NCBI GenBank assembly: GCA_002633005.1
Contig: NMRA01000201.1
Span: 249,910-313,909 of the forward strand
DNA from: Phoronis australis
Taxonomy: Eukaryota; Phoronida; Phoronidae
Length of the DNA stretch: 64,000 nt
Direction of reading: 5' to 3'
In this document: positions 1-55,688 of the stretch, one piece after another
Layout of the letters: the number at the start of each line of letters is the position of its first letter
Position numbering within the stretch: position 1 is the first letter of the stretch
Notes under the pieces: model-generated
Told to the model about the DNA's origin: nothing
The model's database searches: none
What the model saw: only the letters and a program-made list of their open reading frames with translations
Translations under genes and position numbers: made by a program

Positions 1-132
1 GCAACTGTGTAACTAAGTGCTATAGTTGTAACAACCATGAAATAGTGACATTTTTTAACAAGAAACATTATCTGTAGACTGGAATACTAACCTGGACTGC
101 CCATTGCACTTCACATCTTCCTGGTGAATCTT

Positions 133-3100
133 TTACTCATTTACATTCACTTTCTTCTTCTTTTTATCCTTCTTCTTTTTCCGCCTCTCATCGTCCGATC
201 GTTTTGGCTTCTTGTGTTTCTTATCTGCTTCCGATTGAACTTGTTCGGCTAAAGACAATCACACACTAATACAGCATCACATTTCACAACTTATAACTAT
301 AAATTATAGTAATAGCATATTTCCTTCTTAACATTTTCATAGTGCTTCAGGGCGTGATATCAAATCTTAAAAATTGTCCGTGTGATAACCTTTTGTAGTT
401 GGCACTACAGGCTCGGGGTCATCACTTTGACATTCATTTTAAAACCAATATACTGCCTCTTTGAAGGAGACAACATTAGTGTAAATGCATACCGTATTGC
501 CGCACTGAATGTCCGAATTAATGCCTTTTTCGCGGCCCCTCTTTTGCCCAAGTGCTTTGCATATTGGCGCATGTGCCCAAGTTTTGCATATGAACTCAGG
601 CAACGTCTCCAGCACAAGCCCATATTTTAATTCGCATATAGGCGCACCCGTTCTGACTACCACAGTGCCTCCTAATGGCAATTTTTTATGTTTGCCTCTG
701 AGTTTTGGAGCTCCTTGGAGTATTTTCAAGAAATTTGGTAAATACTTTTGTATTATTGTTTGCTATGCATTTAGGCCTATATCCGAATTAATGCCTTTTT
801 GCGGCCTTTTTTCCCCAAGTGATTCACATATTGGCAAATGCATCTGAGTTTCTGATGCAAGTGCAGTCTTGCACAGACACCTAATGGTGCGGCAATATTA
901 CAGCTAAAGTTACTTAAACTGCACTTGTAAGTGTAGAAATGGTTACTTAGAGCTAACTTGAATATTACATACAGCTAAATTAACTTGGAAATGTAGATAT
1001 ATGTGCTTACAGTTAATTTAAGTCCCGTCCGCACACAGCCTACCCTTGAGCAATTTGCACTTGTGCAACTTACCTCACTTTTAAGTGGAGCGTCCACATA
1101 CACATATATCCAATAACTAGGGTAAGGCGGATGTCGTCACTGAGTGCATGACAATGAACAGCTGATGCGAATACGCAATTGATAATTACTTCCGCCTTGC
1201 CCCACACCGTGATTAGAAGCGGCACAAGTTACCCTAGAACAAGTTACCCCACCTCGTTAATGTGGAGTAAGTTGTCACAAGTGGTTAAGTTGCACTAATT
1301 TAAATATTGTCCATACAGCCTCCAAACCTGGCGAAAACCCGTTCCAGGTGTAACTTGTTCTAGGGTAAGTCTGTGTGTGGACGTCACTCTAGATATTCAG
1401 TGAAATTAGCATAAGTGTGATCCAACCGGACCGAATGATTGTATCCAAGCAAGGCAAAATCCAACATATCCGAAGGGTTGAGTGCAAAAACTAAAACAAC
1501 ACTTTGCGAAAATCCGATTTATGCGAGTTTTTGTGTATTTTCTTACAGATAACTTGTAAATCAGGAGAGCATGTTATAAAGTTGAGTGCAACTCCATGTA
1601 CGCTGATAGACAAGTAAATACGACTTTGAAAAAAGGATAAAACGTACCACCAACAGACCTAATCAGATTGGTTAGTAAACTTATGTATGATTGACAACAC
1701 ACATTTTTGGAGTCTTGAACCATTATGTAAAAATTTATCTATGACTCAATAATTTACCTGAAGGTGGCACCTCCTGCACAGGACTGACTTTAGTGACCTC
1801 CTTACGGTGGCGCTTATGTTTGTGTTTCTTTGTGGCTGGCTGATTCATCAGCCTGTACTGTTCTGGAAGCTGGCAAACAAGAAAAAGAAAATTATCTAAA
1901 CTAGAGTACTAAGTACTAGGGATTTCCAAAAGAACCCTGCCCAGAAAATGGCACCATGGAGGCTCTTACAGAAACAAAGATTGAAAAAGAAGCTATGGGG
2001 AGCTCTTTCAGGATTTTTTTGCATGTCTGCTATATATTTATGTATCGCAGGACTTCACACATATTAGCCAGATAGGCAACAAAATGACATCTTCCTCTTA
2101 AATCATGAATGACAGCGTCACCATCAGGAATGACAACTTTCTGAAAGAGCCCCATCACTTTTTTCCCCTGAAAACACCTGGAAGGTCTTTTTGGACATGT
2201 AATCGCACCCCTAAAACAGACATCTTCAAACTAGCCCCGTGGTAATTCTTTCGGCTCTGCTTTTAAACAATGCTCAATGCGGATTCGATTTCAAACTAAA
2301 CTTTCAACATCATAAAGCACAGTGGAAAAAATAGAATTACAAACTCTTTGTGAAACGAGTCAGAATTTGGTTAAAGAGCTTGTAACCAAAACAACAAATA
2401 CTTTATAGCCTCACATGTAAAACATAATTTGTACGCCGTTTGCTTTTCTAAAAGCAACTTTTTAAAAGTATTGTGGAGACTATGTCTACACAAAATTTCA
2501 GGTCTCAAATCCTATGCGTAATTTTACTTAGGCACAAGCACTGTGCATGTGTCTGATAAACACTTAGCTGTATACACTGTATATAGTACACAATCTTTTA
2601 TTAAACTCTTACATGTGAAGGGGCTGATATAAACCAAACCAGCACATTAACTACAATCAGCTATTTGGGTAAATAACACAGCCAATCCATTATTTTTTCT
2701 TAATGCCTATGTTCTGCTTCACACCCACCCCATTTTGTTGATTTTCTTAGTTTAAATGCTCAGAGCATTAACCTGGAGGCATACAGTATCTAGTCACTTA
2801 CAGGTCCTGGGTGGAGCCTGAAGCCAGCCAGTGCAGCACCTGAGAGGGGGAGGATCTCTTTTCCTATGATTGGCGGTTTGTCTATGAGCGATCGTAGTGA
2901 GCTGGAACACCACATGACAGATATTAAACTTGATTTGCATATTTTGCATATTGTACAAATGATAATCATGGAGTTAAACTATGGCAAGCTACACAGTCAA
3001 TCCAAATTCCATGTTTCACGATGCACAATTAAACAATGAGACATAATGATCAGGTAACAAATCTACCTTCTTGTGATTTAACCACTCGACCGCTGCAGAG

Positions 3101-5708
3101 AAGTAATTTAAGAACAAAAGAGATACAAAACGCGATAAAATCACAATTTCGAACAAAAAGAATTGCCAAATTGCACTGTTTTCATTTTCAAGGGCTTCTA
3201 ACTTCAAAATATTTTTCTGATGGTTACGCTACAGTACAGAACCTGAACATGGTAAAGCGTTAATTTGATGCTACGTATATTTTATGAAAAAATAAAATAA
3301 AATTTCACTTCCATGCCACATTGTGTACTTAATCGGTGAGATTTTACTGTCACTGCAATGTTGTAACAAAGGAATTAGAGAATCCATTGAAGGTTAAGTT
3401 GTAAATTACATGAAAGCACTGACATAAGTTCTGTCACATGGTTTCAAAATGAGGAATTGGCATCTATTCATGCATAGCCCGATTAAACAATGAGAAAGAA
3501 GGTGATGGAGCCCCACCTGTTGTCCTGAGTACCTGGCATGTCAATGTTGCCAGGTAACATGGGCAGAAATGCACTAAGCTCTTCCTTGACTTTCTTTCCA
3601 CAAAACTTGTTATAGGAATGTTCCAGTCCATTGTGAGACATCAGGTTAGTGTTACCAGTTACACGTGATTGTTCTGAAATACAATGTATGATCAGCAGCT
3701 TATATCTGACTTATTTGTGCATCAGGTTATCTCTTACAAGTGTTACTTAGTGGGCACAGTTTATTCTCATGCTTTCTTTCTGTTTACTTTTTATCTACTG
3801 ACTTGACAATTAAATATTAGTAAGAAAATGTGTGAATGTTTGAAGTACTATATGAGAATGGGCTACTGATTGTACTTAGTCATAAATGACAATCAATACT
3901 AATTAACTTTGTTACTTCAAAAACGAATGATGCTATCACCAACTTTGTAACTCAGTTGAATTTCAAGGACCTATATGCAGTTTCAATTTTTTGATAATCT
4001 CATCTTTTGAGTGAACGGAAAACAATGAGGCCAATTTGAATTTGTACCATCAAGCGTTTTCTCAACGGCAGAAAAAAAAATTTAAAGAGCATATTTTTAT
4101 ATTGTAAAAATGCAGCCTTTGAATGGAGCAGAAATCAGAGAGTCAACAATTGGACAGTCCTGGATAGAAATCTCTTATGTCCTGGAAGTGGGAAAACACA
4201 CTGTTACATTGGCCACATTTTGGACATGTCGGGCCGATTCTAGGAATCATGTCGAAAAATATTGCATGCACAGATCTTACTTTCTACCATGGGAGTTACA
4301 GCCGTCACTCGTCAGCCCAACTCTTAAAAAACTTTGAAGGCACTGGAAGGATGTATACAGTATGCACAGTAATGCAGTCGAGAAAAACTTGAAAATCTTA
4401 ACCAAGTAGCAAGGCACCAACAAATTACACGAGAAAATCCAGTGGCGTGAGAGCGAGGCCATGGAACTCCTCGACGGATGTTGCAAGGCTGGTTTACTCA
4501 GTTTAAACAGTACACACCATGGAATTTTGCACATTTTGAATTACCGGTGGCCACAGACTAAATGTATGACGTAAAATTTAGCTAAACCCATGTTTATTTT
4601 GTGTAATTAGCTCGAAATTTTGATTTTTCTTTCAATTTTGCCAATTTTCACATTTCCCGCCATGTGACGTCATGGGTTGAACACAAGAGATCAGTGACCA
4701 GCATTGAACAATGGCGGAGAGCAGTGAATTTGAAAGCGACGACGATTATGAGCAAGAATTAAATAAATACTATGAAGAAATGTACGGGAATGGTGGCCAG
4801 GATGAGGAAATGGGGTTGCACGAAAGCGAGAACAAGTTTGATGTCCTTCCGGCTGCGTACTTTTCTACTTTGAGCCTTACGAACTGGATCCTCCCGCGAG
4901 AGAACCGGCCTCGGGCTCGGTGAGTCAACCCAGTCATCCAACAGACGATCCTGAATTAAGAGCCGATGTTTCTGAATGATAAATATTGTCCTTTATTGAA
5001 CCAGGCCTTCATCGTAACATCTCCTGTGACTGGAGTTGAAACACGAGTCCTCAAAGTGGGCAAAACACAGAGTGGCCCCGGACCGAATCGCTTGGTCCAC
5101 GATGAGGTCCCACACTCTCGTTCGGCGCACGAAGCGATGTCACTTCAGCGCAACTTTGGTGTCCTTCGGAACACCGAGACGTTCTCCGCCTGTCTGCTGT
5201 TGCTGCAGCCTCCGGCAACATATCTTTTGATCCCTCTACGAACCTTCTCGACGCTAAATGTACTTTGCTTTCACTTCACTCTATACACTTGGTCTCTGAT
5301 CCGAACAGTATGGCGAACGACTTGGGTTCAACCCATGACGTTGTACATAATTATTATTTTTTTCAATTTTTGCGTGTTTCTTTATGAGCTGTGCACTAAA
5401 GGCACTGAAATCAAGTAAGATATAATAATAAAATTTATTTTGAGGTACTAGAGTCATGTTGTGTACACTTTAATGACTTTTCACTAATCGAATATCGGTA
5501 AACAATCTGGAAAATTACCTGGCGGTTCTTTCATGAGATAAAATGGTCCTTTTTGAATTACCGCAGGATTTTTTCCTAAACTAATAGTTGTTTTTAGTGT
5601 CCCTGATGAGTCCTGCCGAGGGACTGCAGGAGATCTAGAGCCCCTAGGATACATATTGGGACTTGACTTCGGCGATGTTTGCTCGAACCTCCTATTTGGA
5701 TCCGACAT
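133..5708 (-). CDS. MED19: Mediator of RNA polymerase II transcription subunit 19 (five exons, complete)
   Basis: MED19 is a nuclear subunit of the Mediator head module, which links gene-specific regulators to RNA polymerase II. I spliced five coding exons on the minus strand: 5519-5708, 3517-3673, 2802-2901, 1758-1869 and 133-248. They join in frame through GT-AG introns into 224 residues; the human protein is 244. The conserved core is plain: FYLMKEPPG, then GNTNLMSHNGLEHSYNKFCG and KKVKEELSAFLP, then SSLRSLIDKPPI and LAGFRLHPGP, then LPEQYRLM. The C-terminus is a lysine-rich tail (KKHKHKRHRK and runs of KKKKK), as in other MED19 proteins. The start is the ATG at 5708, opening MSDPNRRFEQ. 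The stop is TAA at 133-135. The N-terminal part before the FYLM motif is serine- and proline-rich and poorly conserved. Introns 1 and 4 each carry an inverted-repeat element. No polyadenylation signal is visible before the window edge. Confidence 0.96.
512..840. repeat. Direct repeat pair flanking one unit of a dispersed 140-base repeat
   Basis: A block of about 60 bases beginning TCCGAATTAATGCC occurs at 512-573 and again at 782-840 with a few changes. Between them, near 655-740, lies one unit of the family carrying the phrase GTGCCYCCTARTGGCAATTTT, which also forms arrays in WDR7 introns 6 and 20. It sits in MED19 intron 4. I see no coding potential in it; the short ORFs here cross the repeats. 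Confidence 0.6.
1027..1382. mobile_element. Inverted-repeat element (MITE-like) in MED19 intron 4
   Basis: The left end reads GTCCGCACACAGCCTACCCT. The right end, reverse complemented, reads GTCCACACACAGACTTACCCT, so the 356-base unit has terminal inverted repeats of about 20 bases. An inner pair, CTAGAACAAGTTAC near 1232 and GTAACTTGTTCTAG near 1350, adds a second inverted repeat. There is no ORF of note. The structure fits a non-autonomous DNA transposon, but the superfamily is not evident. Confidence 0.7.
3040..3310 (-). repeat. Dispersed repeat (family with copies near 25020, 33845 and 53400)
   Basis: Read on the minus strand, this block shares long stretches with 33845-34090. Examples are GCATCAAATTAACGCTT, CCATGTTCA and AGAAGCCCTTGAAAA, in the same order. 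Weaker copies lie near 25020-25240 and 53400-53590. It is in MED19 intron 2. No clean terminal repeats or target duplications were found, so I call it only a dispersed repeat. Confidence 0.6.
4667..5341 (+). mobile_element. 675-base inverted-repeat element carrying a short acidic ORF
   Basis: The left arm at 4667-4687 and the right arm at 5321-5341 are inverted copies over 21 bases with one mismatch; the shared core is ACGTCATGGGTTGAAC. Inside, 24 bases from the left arm, an ATG at 4711 opens an acidic ORF. No transposase is visible, so the unit would be non-autonomous. It lies in MED19 intron 1 on the opposite strand. Target duplications are not clear. A processed gene fragment captured between inverted repeats is an alternative. 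Confidence 0.55.
4711..4979 (+). pseudogene. Acidic ORF with a reading-frame shift, inside the inverted-repeat element
   Basis: The first frame starts MAESSEFESDDDYEQELN and stays acidic for about 48 residues. It then loses sense near 4855, where the next frame continues with FYFEPYELDPPAREPASG and ends at TGA 4977-4979. The FEPYE phrase recalls the short N-terminal motif of P2X7-like, transposon-associated ORFs common in marine invertebrate genomes. That resemblance is from memory and weak. The apparent frame shift suggests a decayed copy, or a missed small intron. No domain beyond this is recognisable. Confidence 0.4.
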
Positions 5709-7242
5709 CTTTCCTCTACTTCCGCCAATGATAGCGACATCTATTGTGACTATTTTATTATAATTTATACCAATCCGCTTGTTATTTTTATTACCCACAA
5801 AAATATAACGTTTCCATTTTCAATAATTCTGCTCCAAAACTCTAATGGCTTACCTCACTTAACAATAGAATTATATTTTTAATCTCGACTTCATTAATGC
5901 AAAGAACTATTTATGTTAGCGTATGGCGAAGAAAAAGGTGCTCTGCGGTTTTGCAAAAGGCGAAGCAGGATCATTCGATCATCTTTATCATGGACGGGTT
6001 GTTTGACCTAATCAAACTTTAAAATCACCGCCAGCCCGTGATTAAATAGTAAGATCAATTACATGGGAAGTTTATGCGATTGAAAATTTGTCTGTGTTTC
6101 TTCAAAATGTGCCACTGGCTGTGTTTCAAAACCAGGGTAGTTCCCGACTCTTCTCCAGTTTAGACACTGTTCAGATTGTCCCTGATTTGTTAATTAAGGT
6201 ACGTAAGCTTTAGCTAAGAGCCCCTGTGTGGTCATTTAAGCTGAAAAGAAGAATACCAAATTGATGAGCAAGATGAAGAAAAGGGCTCCCCTCATACTCT
6301 GGTGGCAGCCACAGGCACCCCCTCCTTGGAATGAGCAGAAGGTGGCAGGGAGGCAAAAACCCTGGTGACAGGAGGGAGGGAGGGATGGCGACAAGTTCAG
6401 GGGGATTGCAAATTGTTATGACTGGACCCCAGACTTGTTACAGTTCGCTAGCCTAAGATGACGACACTTGTCTGTCAAGTTGACGTCTTAAGTTTTTGAC
6501 TTAACTATCTTAAAGTGCCAATAAACCTGCGTTCGGTTGAAGAAACTAAATTTTTCATTTAGACCACTTACCATTATAAAATTAACCTTAGCTTGTGTCT
6601 CACAAGAATGATTTTTCTTGCAAAGAACTTAATGCTACATGTAATTTATTTCTCAAGACCACAGCTCAGCAAGTGAAATGTCGGACACGACGTGATCAGC
6701 TTATAGATAGAATACTACACTGAAGTGTCTGTTCTTTCTAAGTGCAAAACTTGCCTATTTTGACAAAAAGAACAATTTGAGACCAATTTCGTTCCTTTAA
6801 ATGGTCTAGACCAAAGTTGGGTTTTGTTTCGGATAGCAGTTTATAGACACTTTATTTCAGGAAATTATGACAGATTCCGTGATTGCTGCTGGGAAAGTTT
6901 TACATCGGAGTTAAAACAATAGGCGTGTGCATGACAAGCCGGTATTTCTTTATTGTGTATTCAGCTATGAATGTCTACTTTGTAAATTTGTTACAAGGTA
7001 TGAAATTGAATATTAGATAAAACACGATAAAATTCTATCATTATTTTTAAAGCCATGTCAAAACCAGTTTTCTCCACTGACTAATGGGCATCAAACTGGT
7101 TCTCAAAACATGGCGCGTTATATGCGACTATTGCCGCATTCTGTATTGAAGGATAAACTTGGTAGCCTGTGTGCTTGGTGTCATTTGACATAAAAATCTG
7201 TGCATAATATGGACATATTGAAATATTTTCCAGAATTCCAAG
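5709..7242. other. Divergent intergenic region between MED19 and WDR7
   Basis: This 1.5 kb lies between the two head-to-head start codons. I found no gene, CpG-rich core or convincing TATA box in it. Just before the WDR7 ATG, TATTTTCCAG ending at 7232 looks like a splice acceptor, so WDR7 probably has an untranslated first exon somewhere here. Promoters of both genes should lie in this stretch, but the sequence does not locate them. Confidence 0.5.
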
Positions 7243-50487
<43,245 letters not shown>

Positions 50488-50881
50488 TGACCCTTTCAGT
50501 CGGTGGTAAATCTGAATGAAACGTGTTGTAACTTAAGCTAAATTTTTTCAATTTTGGACACCAAAATTCAAGTCGAAATAGATTTATCCTGTTAATTAAG
50601 TTTACAGACAGATTTCTGTATCATCATACTTCTCAAACTCCAGACACTGTGCGTTTTGAATAACAGGGTCTTAAAGTAGACTTGTTGCAAATAGTGAAGT
50701 ATTTGCCAAATGTTATTTTTGTGACATTTTCACTTTTTGAACATTGCTGCAAATTTCTGAATCTCTATTTTTGTGGGGAAATTTCAAAATTAGAAAGTTA
50801 TTGCTTGTATTGTTCGTCAAATGGGACTTTTAGATTAGTTACTGACTTTTGGAGAACTAGACCTTGATGTCCAGCTCAGGC

Positions 50882-51118
50882 AAAGTGTCAGGATTGAATC
50901 ACTGAATGATTACTACCGTGAGAAACCAAAGTATCAGGATTGAATCACTGAATGATTACTACCGTGAGATAACCAAAGTATCAGGATTGAATCACTGAAT
51001 GATTACTACCGTGAGATAACCAAAGTATCAGGATTGAATCACTGAATGATTACTACCGTGAGATAACCAAAGTATCAGGATTGAATCACTGAATGATTAC
51101 TACTGTGAGATAACCAAA
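50882..51118 (+). repeat. 47-base tandem repeat, five copies
   Basis: Units begin AAAGTATCAGGATTGAATC at 50882, 50928, 50975, 51022 and 51069. The first is 46 bases, the rest 47, and they are almost identical. It lies about 400 bases past the WDR7 stop, probably in its 3' untranslated region. Confidence 0.93.
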
Positions 51119-51928
51119 ACAGTGGGTTGAAAAGGTGATAGGGGTGCTGTGGTGGTGATTACAAGATGCTTACGTGTGTGGTTTGATCAATTGTGCTGCA
51201 CAGAGATGACTGGTATCAAGCACAATGAAAGTTGAATATTTTCATTTATGTTTTGTAGAATTTATTGCTCAGTATGTGGGGTTTATAGATTGTTATGCCT
51301 TCTCGCCCATTATTGTCTTTATCTAAACCCTCCTCAGATTTGGAAGATTTATCACCCTTGGGTTAATGGCCCTCAGGCTATAAATCGTCCAAATCCCAGC
51401 CTCGCCATGTTGGATTACTATCGGATTTCAAGCAGGTCATTCTTTATAGAATTGGAACAAAAGACAAGATTCAGGGTCATTATTAAGTTATCAAAATTTC
51501 TAGTGGTAATTTTCATATTTCTAGATTTTATTGGATTGAACAGGTTAGATTCAGGGCCACGTTTTGTGTAAGTTGTTTGCTCAGTCCCATTCAAGACAAT
51601 TGTTGTGGGTTGGTGACTTGAGTATTGTCACAAAGAGCGGATACTATGATCCTGGAACTCATGGATTCTGTTTTCGTCAATTACTTTTCTTTTGGATAAA
51701 TATTAAATGTTATTTCTTAATGTTGTATTTTAACATCTGTAACCTGATTGGAGCCTTATGTTGACTAAAAAATTGCAGTCATGTCAACTGCTGATCAATG
51801 ATTCTTTGAAGAACATTGCACATTTCAGTTTCATGTTACTGATATTTGGTAGTCACGTCTGTGTAAAGTTTTACATGTAAGATGAATGTTCTAATATATT
51901 TGTACATATACTAGAAAGTGCAATACTA

Positions 51929-52188
51929 CAGTACGAGACAAACATAATCAGACAAAATACCATTCCCAGATCACGACAGCCAATGATGTTGCCTGCTAAT
52001 GACTTAATATCAGAAAAATTCTAATTACAAAATGGCTTGGCCGTCTTTCTAACCTTCCTGTTAATTCACCTTGAAATTCATTCTCAGTCGTCACGAGAGG
52101 CGCTACTCTTCTGATGAATTTGGCTTTCGCCAAGTTGTCATGACATGGAATTCTGGGTCATTTGTGTGAATATTTTTGCCGTGTACTG
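51929..52188. mobile_element. 260-base Tc1/mariner-like MITE with TA target site
   Basis: The left end CAGTACGAGACAAACATAAT and the reverse complement of the right end, CAGTACACGGCAAAAATAT, are inverted. TA lies at 51927-51928 and 52189-52190. The interior shares TCTAATTACAAAATGGCTTGG and GGAATTCTGGGTCATTTGTG with the copies at 38678 and 16380. Confidence 0.75.
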
Positions 52189-53399
52189 TACGTGGTGAAT
52201 AGAAAACACTGTCGTACCAATTAAAGAATGTCTAATAAAAGTAGTGGACATTTTTCTTGAGGTGTAGAGTTATTCTGAACTCGTCACCAGTTTCCAAAGA
52301 GCCATGACAATGTATCCTAGAAATTTCATCTGAAAGTCTGGCCTTCACCTTAGTCATTTTCAAAAGAGGAGTACCTTGTCCTGTTACTCAGTAAAGTCTT
52401 TGCTCATTACTGTACTCATCTTGGTTAATGCCAGGGTGCTGAATCTTGAAATTTAGTAATCATGGGTGGGTTTTAAGCCAAGCACAGGTACTTAAAAACG
52501 AAACTTTTGAGAAATCAGGAATGTGTATTTACGCGAATGGTCGATTCACTCTCAGTAATAGTGTCACCATCTGCAGAGTTTTTTCTGAGAAAGGTAAAAT
52601 CCGACTTCCCTGAAGGGCTGAAATCATGAAAGTAGAACAACTGTGCCACAGAACTTTGTCCAAGATAACTGAAAATCTCACATATTGAATTTTTGTCCAA
52701 AACATGGATTTAGAATTTACCGTGCATCATTCGCTACTTAGGTTGTTGCATGTATGACATGTCATTGGCAGATCTAGACCATTATGAGGGGGTTCCCTAC
52801 AATACCAGGCGCACCCTAAGTCTGCTGTTAAAATCTTGCCAATCTAGGACACAGTATGGCCGACAAATGGCTTTTTTATCATTTTTTATAAAAATATCTA
52901 GCACCAGGATAATACTTTTCCACATTCAAGTTCTGCATCATAGCTTGGTCCCCCGACTTTGGAAAATGGGTGTGACATGGTGGTTCCCAGTTTTTGAAAT
53001 TACCAGGATTTTTTGAGAAATGAAGGTACCTTGAGGTTTCAAGGAATACATTATACTTGTGTGTACGAATGAGTATTCACGTTGGTTCATCATATTGACA
53101 TCTGTATTCAAATTGTGAGTCTAACTTCAGTGATATGCAGAAAATGAGATGTAATCCAGTCTGTTGGTTCATTCAGATACTATATTTATTTTGGTCATGA
53201 GATTCCAGTGATGTGTAAATGAGTGTTTTCCATATTGCTTTTTACGCTTTCAACAAAATTATTTCCCATTTCTGCATTTCGAGATTCCTTTGATTTTAAG
53301 TAACCTTTTTGTGCTTTTGAGACTGTTTTTTCTATCTGAAGATTTCTTTTTCTCGTGGCTTTGGGAACCGTCATGCTGTCCTGTACGATACCGGAGTGT

Positions 53400-53600
53400 G
53401 CAGACCGGCTATCATAACTACTATGTGACGTTTTGAGAAATTTTGAACATACATTACAATGTTATAAGCTCTCGAAAAATGAAAAAGGTCAGTTTTAGCA
53501 ATCATATTTGTCAATAATTTGTGAGATTTCACTGTAAAGTACTTTGCGTTCTGAATGTCACGGAAATATGAAATGACTTGTGAATGATGTGCAGCCATGT
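53400..53600 (+). repeat. Weak copy of the 3040-3310 repeat family
   Basis: CTCGAAAAATGAAAAAGG, then AATTTGTGAGATTTCACTGTAAA, then GAAATATGAAATGACTTG follow the order in 33845-34090. It is diverged and its boundaries are uncertain. Confidence 0.4.
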
Positions 53601-55688
53601 GAAGACAAATTTAGAATGCCATGGCCATAACTCTTCAACCAACCAATCACTACTAACCAAATTGAAAACATTTATTAGTCTTACAAGTGTTTATTCACTG
53701 ACTGCTTATGAACAGCCTAAAATGTACACAGAATGATTGGTAATCTCTCATTTGATGAGAGCTCATAACTTGAGCGACTGAGTTCAATGGAATGTGCACA
53801 GCATTAAAATAATGGCTAATTTAGCATAACATACGTTCACACACTTATTACTGGCATTTTAAAAAATTGACAAATTTCACTACACTGGCCCACCTCCATT
53901 ATATAACCATGAAGGAAACCAGGTGCAAAATAATTACACTAAATCATTTAAAAATTAGCCAAAAACTTCAAGAGATTTTTTTGAAAACTACTGCACCAAT
54001 GTTTTCAACATCCATCTTTAACATCCTCTCCAGACAGAAACAAACCATAGAAATCCATTTATCACGGGCCAAAACATTGCAACAAACAGCCTGCTTAAAT
54101 AACATCACGTCAAAATGCTAAACCTGCCCCACAGTATATTACTGGAAATATTGGGTGCTATTTGCAACAAGGCAAAAGGCAAATTCTATAACGACATAAA
54201 ACAAACCTCAGTCAAATCCCCACATTTGCACCTCCTATTAGCTAAAATCTACCAAACTGTTGAAACGCATTTAATCTAGGAGTTTGTTGAAAGCATTAAG
54301 CGGATTGAGTTACCACAATGCTTACATGTTGTCTGGACATTTTAGAAACAAGAAGCTTGATACTCAAAAGGTGGCGCTAGTGAAAGAACTGATACACAAA
54401 TGCATGCATCCAAATAGTCGCAAGGAATGTCATTCCCAGCATGCCTTTGTGCAGGCAATCGACTTTCTGTGATGCGTTCCGCAACTGTAAGACATTCGCG
54501 AGACACTTGTGATGAGAAATTTTGGAATGGAAATATAGAGATTTTACTAATAGACTACTTCCATAATAGATACTTGAGGTGCGCTAGGGCAACAACAGTA
54601 CTACCTGTAGAAATGCAGACATTCACTCGGGTAGTCATGTTGATGAATTGCTTTCTATCCACTTGCTGAATATAAAGTCAAAAAACACTCCAGCCTCGAC
54701 AGCCTGTCATTTCAGTGGTTGCAATTTTGCTATGAATGCCAGGTAAGTCCGGAGCTTATTTACGAAATGCTGGCCTTCCACTTGTGTGATTTTTCGTCTT
54801 TCTTCCAGGAAACATTCCTTATGAAATGTTGCTAGCTATTATCATGGGATAATACAGAAGAGTACACTTTCTTCACTTACACCACCTAGTGGACATCTAA
54901 ACTAATTCCTAACTACTTTTGCACAAACATTTGGAAATAACAGTCTAAACTCTAAACTCAACCTGAAGTCTAATAACTTTCTCTAAGAATTTATTTTTAA
55001 CACCTAATTCGAGAAAACCGTTTCTCACAAAAGGGATATCAATTTGCACAAATATAATTCCTAATTTCATATCCATTGGAATGTTCATATATAATATCAC
55101 TTTAACAAGAAAAAATGAAAGAGATGAATTGTAATTTAAGGAAAACATTAAGAGCAAGATATTTACATTAGAACTCCTATTATTCTTCACAATTCTGATA
55201 TTGTATCCACATTAGGGTAATTATGAATTACCATTATTCAAAATTCAAACAAAACAAAATAATTCAAGAAAGGAAACCAGTGTGAAAGAAAGGATCAATT
55301 TAACTTGGTTAAACCACACAAACTGCGCAAGTTTACAAGAAAGCGAAATTCGATCGTCATAAAATCATATGCAAACTCAAATGCTAACCCACAACTACTC
55401 AAAAGAACATTAAACCCAAATCATAAAATGAAAGAATTAGCTGTCCAGTTTTAAAACCCAAAACTCTACTAACCGTCTAGTACTGCTTTAGCAAAGAATT
55501 TGGACCTCGTGAAGGAATACTTCCTTAAGTGAACCACCGTCTTCTACCATAAAACTGATGAGAAATCACATAGACACTGATCCCCGATATCCTTAACGCC
55601 AGTAGAATTTTTTCTTTATATTAACTACTAGATTTCCAACAACATGATTTGAACACCACAGACTGTAACACTATGTACCCACTTGTGG

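Larger units (their letters stand above)
50488..55688. other. Convergent intergenic region and 3' untranslated sequences
   Basis: WDR7 ends at 50487 and the zinc-finger gene ends at 55689, tail to tail. I found no coding region here that I can support. Candidate polyadenylation signals for WDR7 are ATTAAA at 51712 and AATAAA at 52234. For the zinc-finger gene there is AATAAA on the minus strand at 54990-54995. None is decisive. The stretch holds a tandem repeat, one MITE and a decayed relative of the 983-base element near 52763 (CATTGGCAGATCTAG then GAGGGGG). Confidence 0.45.

Noticed and set aside
4966-5418. 150-codon ORF with a hydrophobic C-terminal half
   Set aside because: It crosses the right arm of the inverted-repeat element and shows no domain; the hydrophobic stretch comes from T-rich DNA.
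50882-51118. Regular repeats resembling a CRISPR array
   Set aside because: The 47-base units are directly adjacent with no spacers, and the window is animal nuclear DNA.
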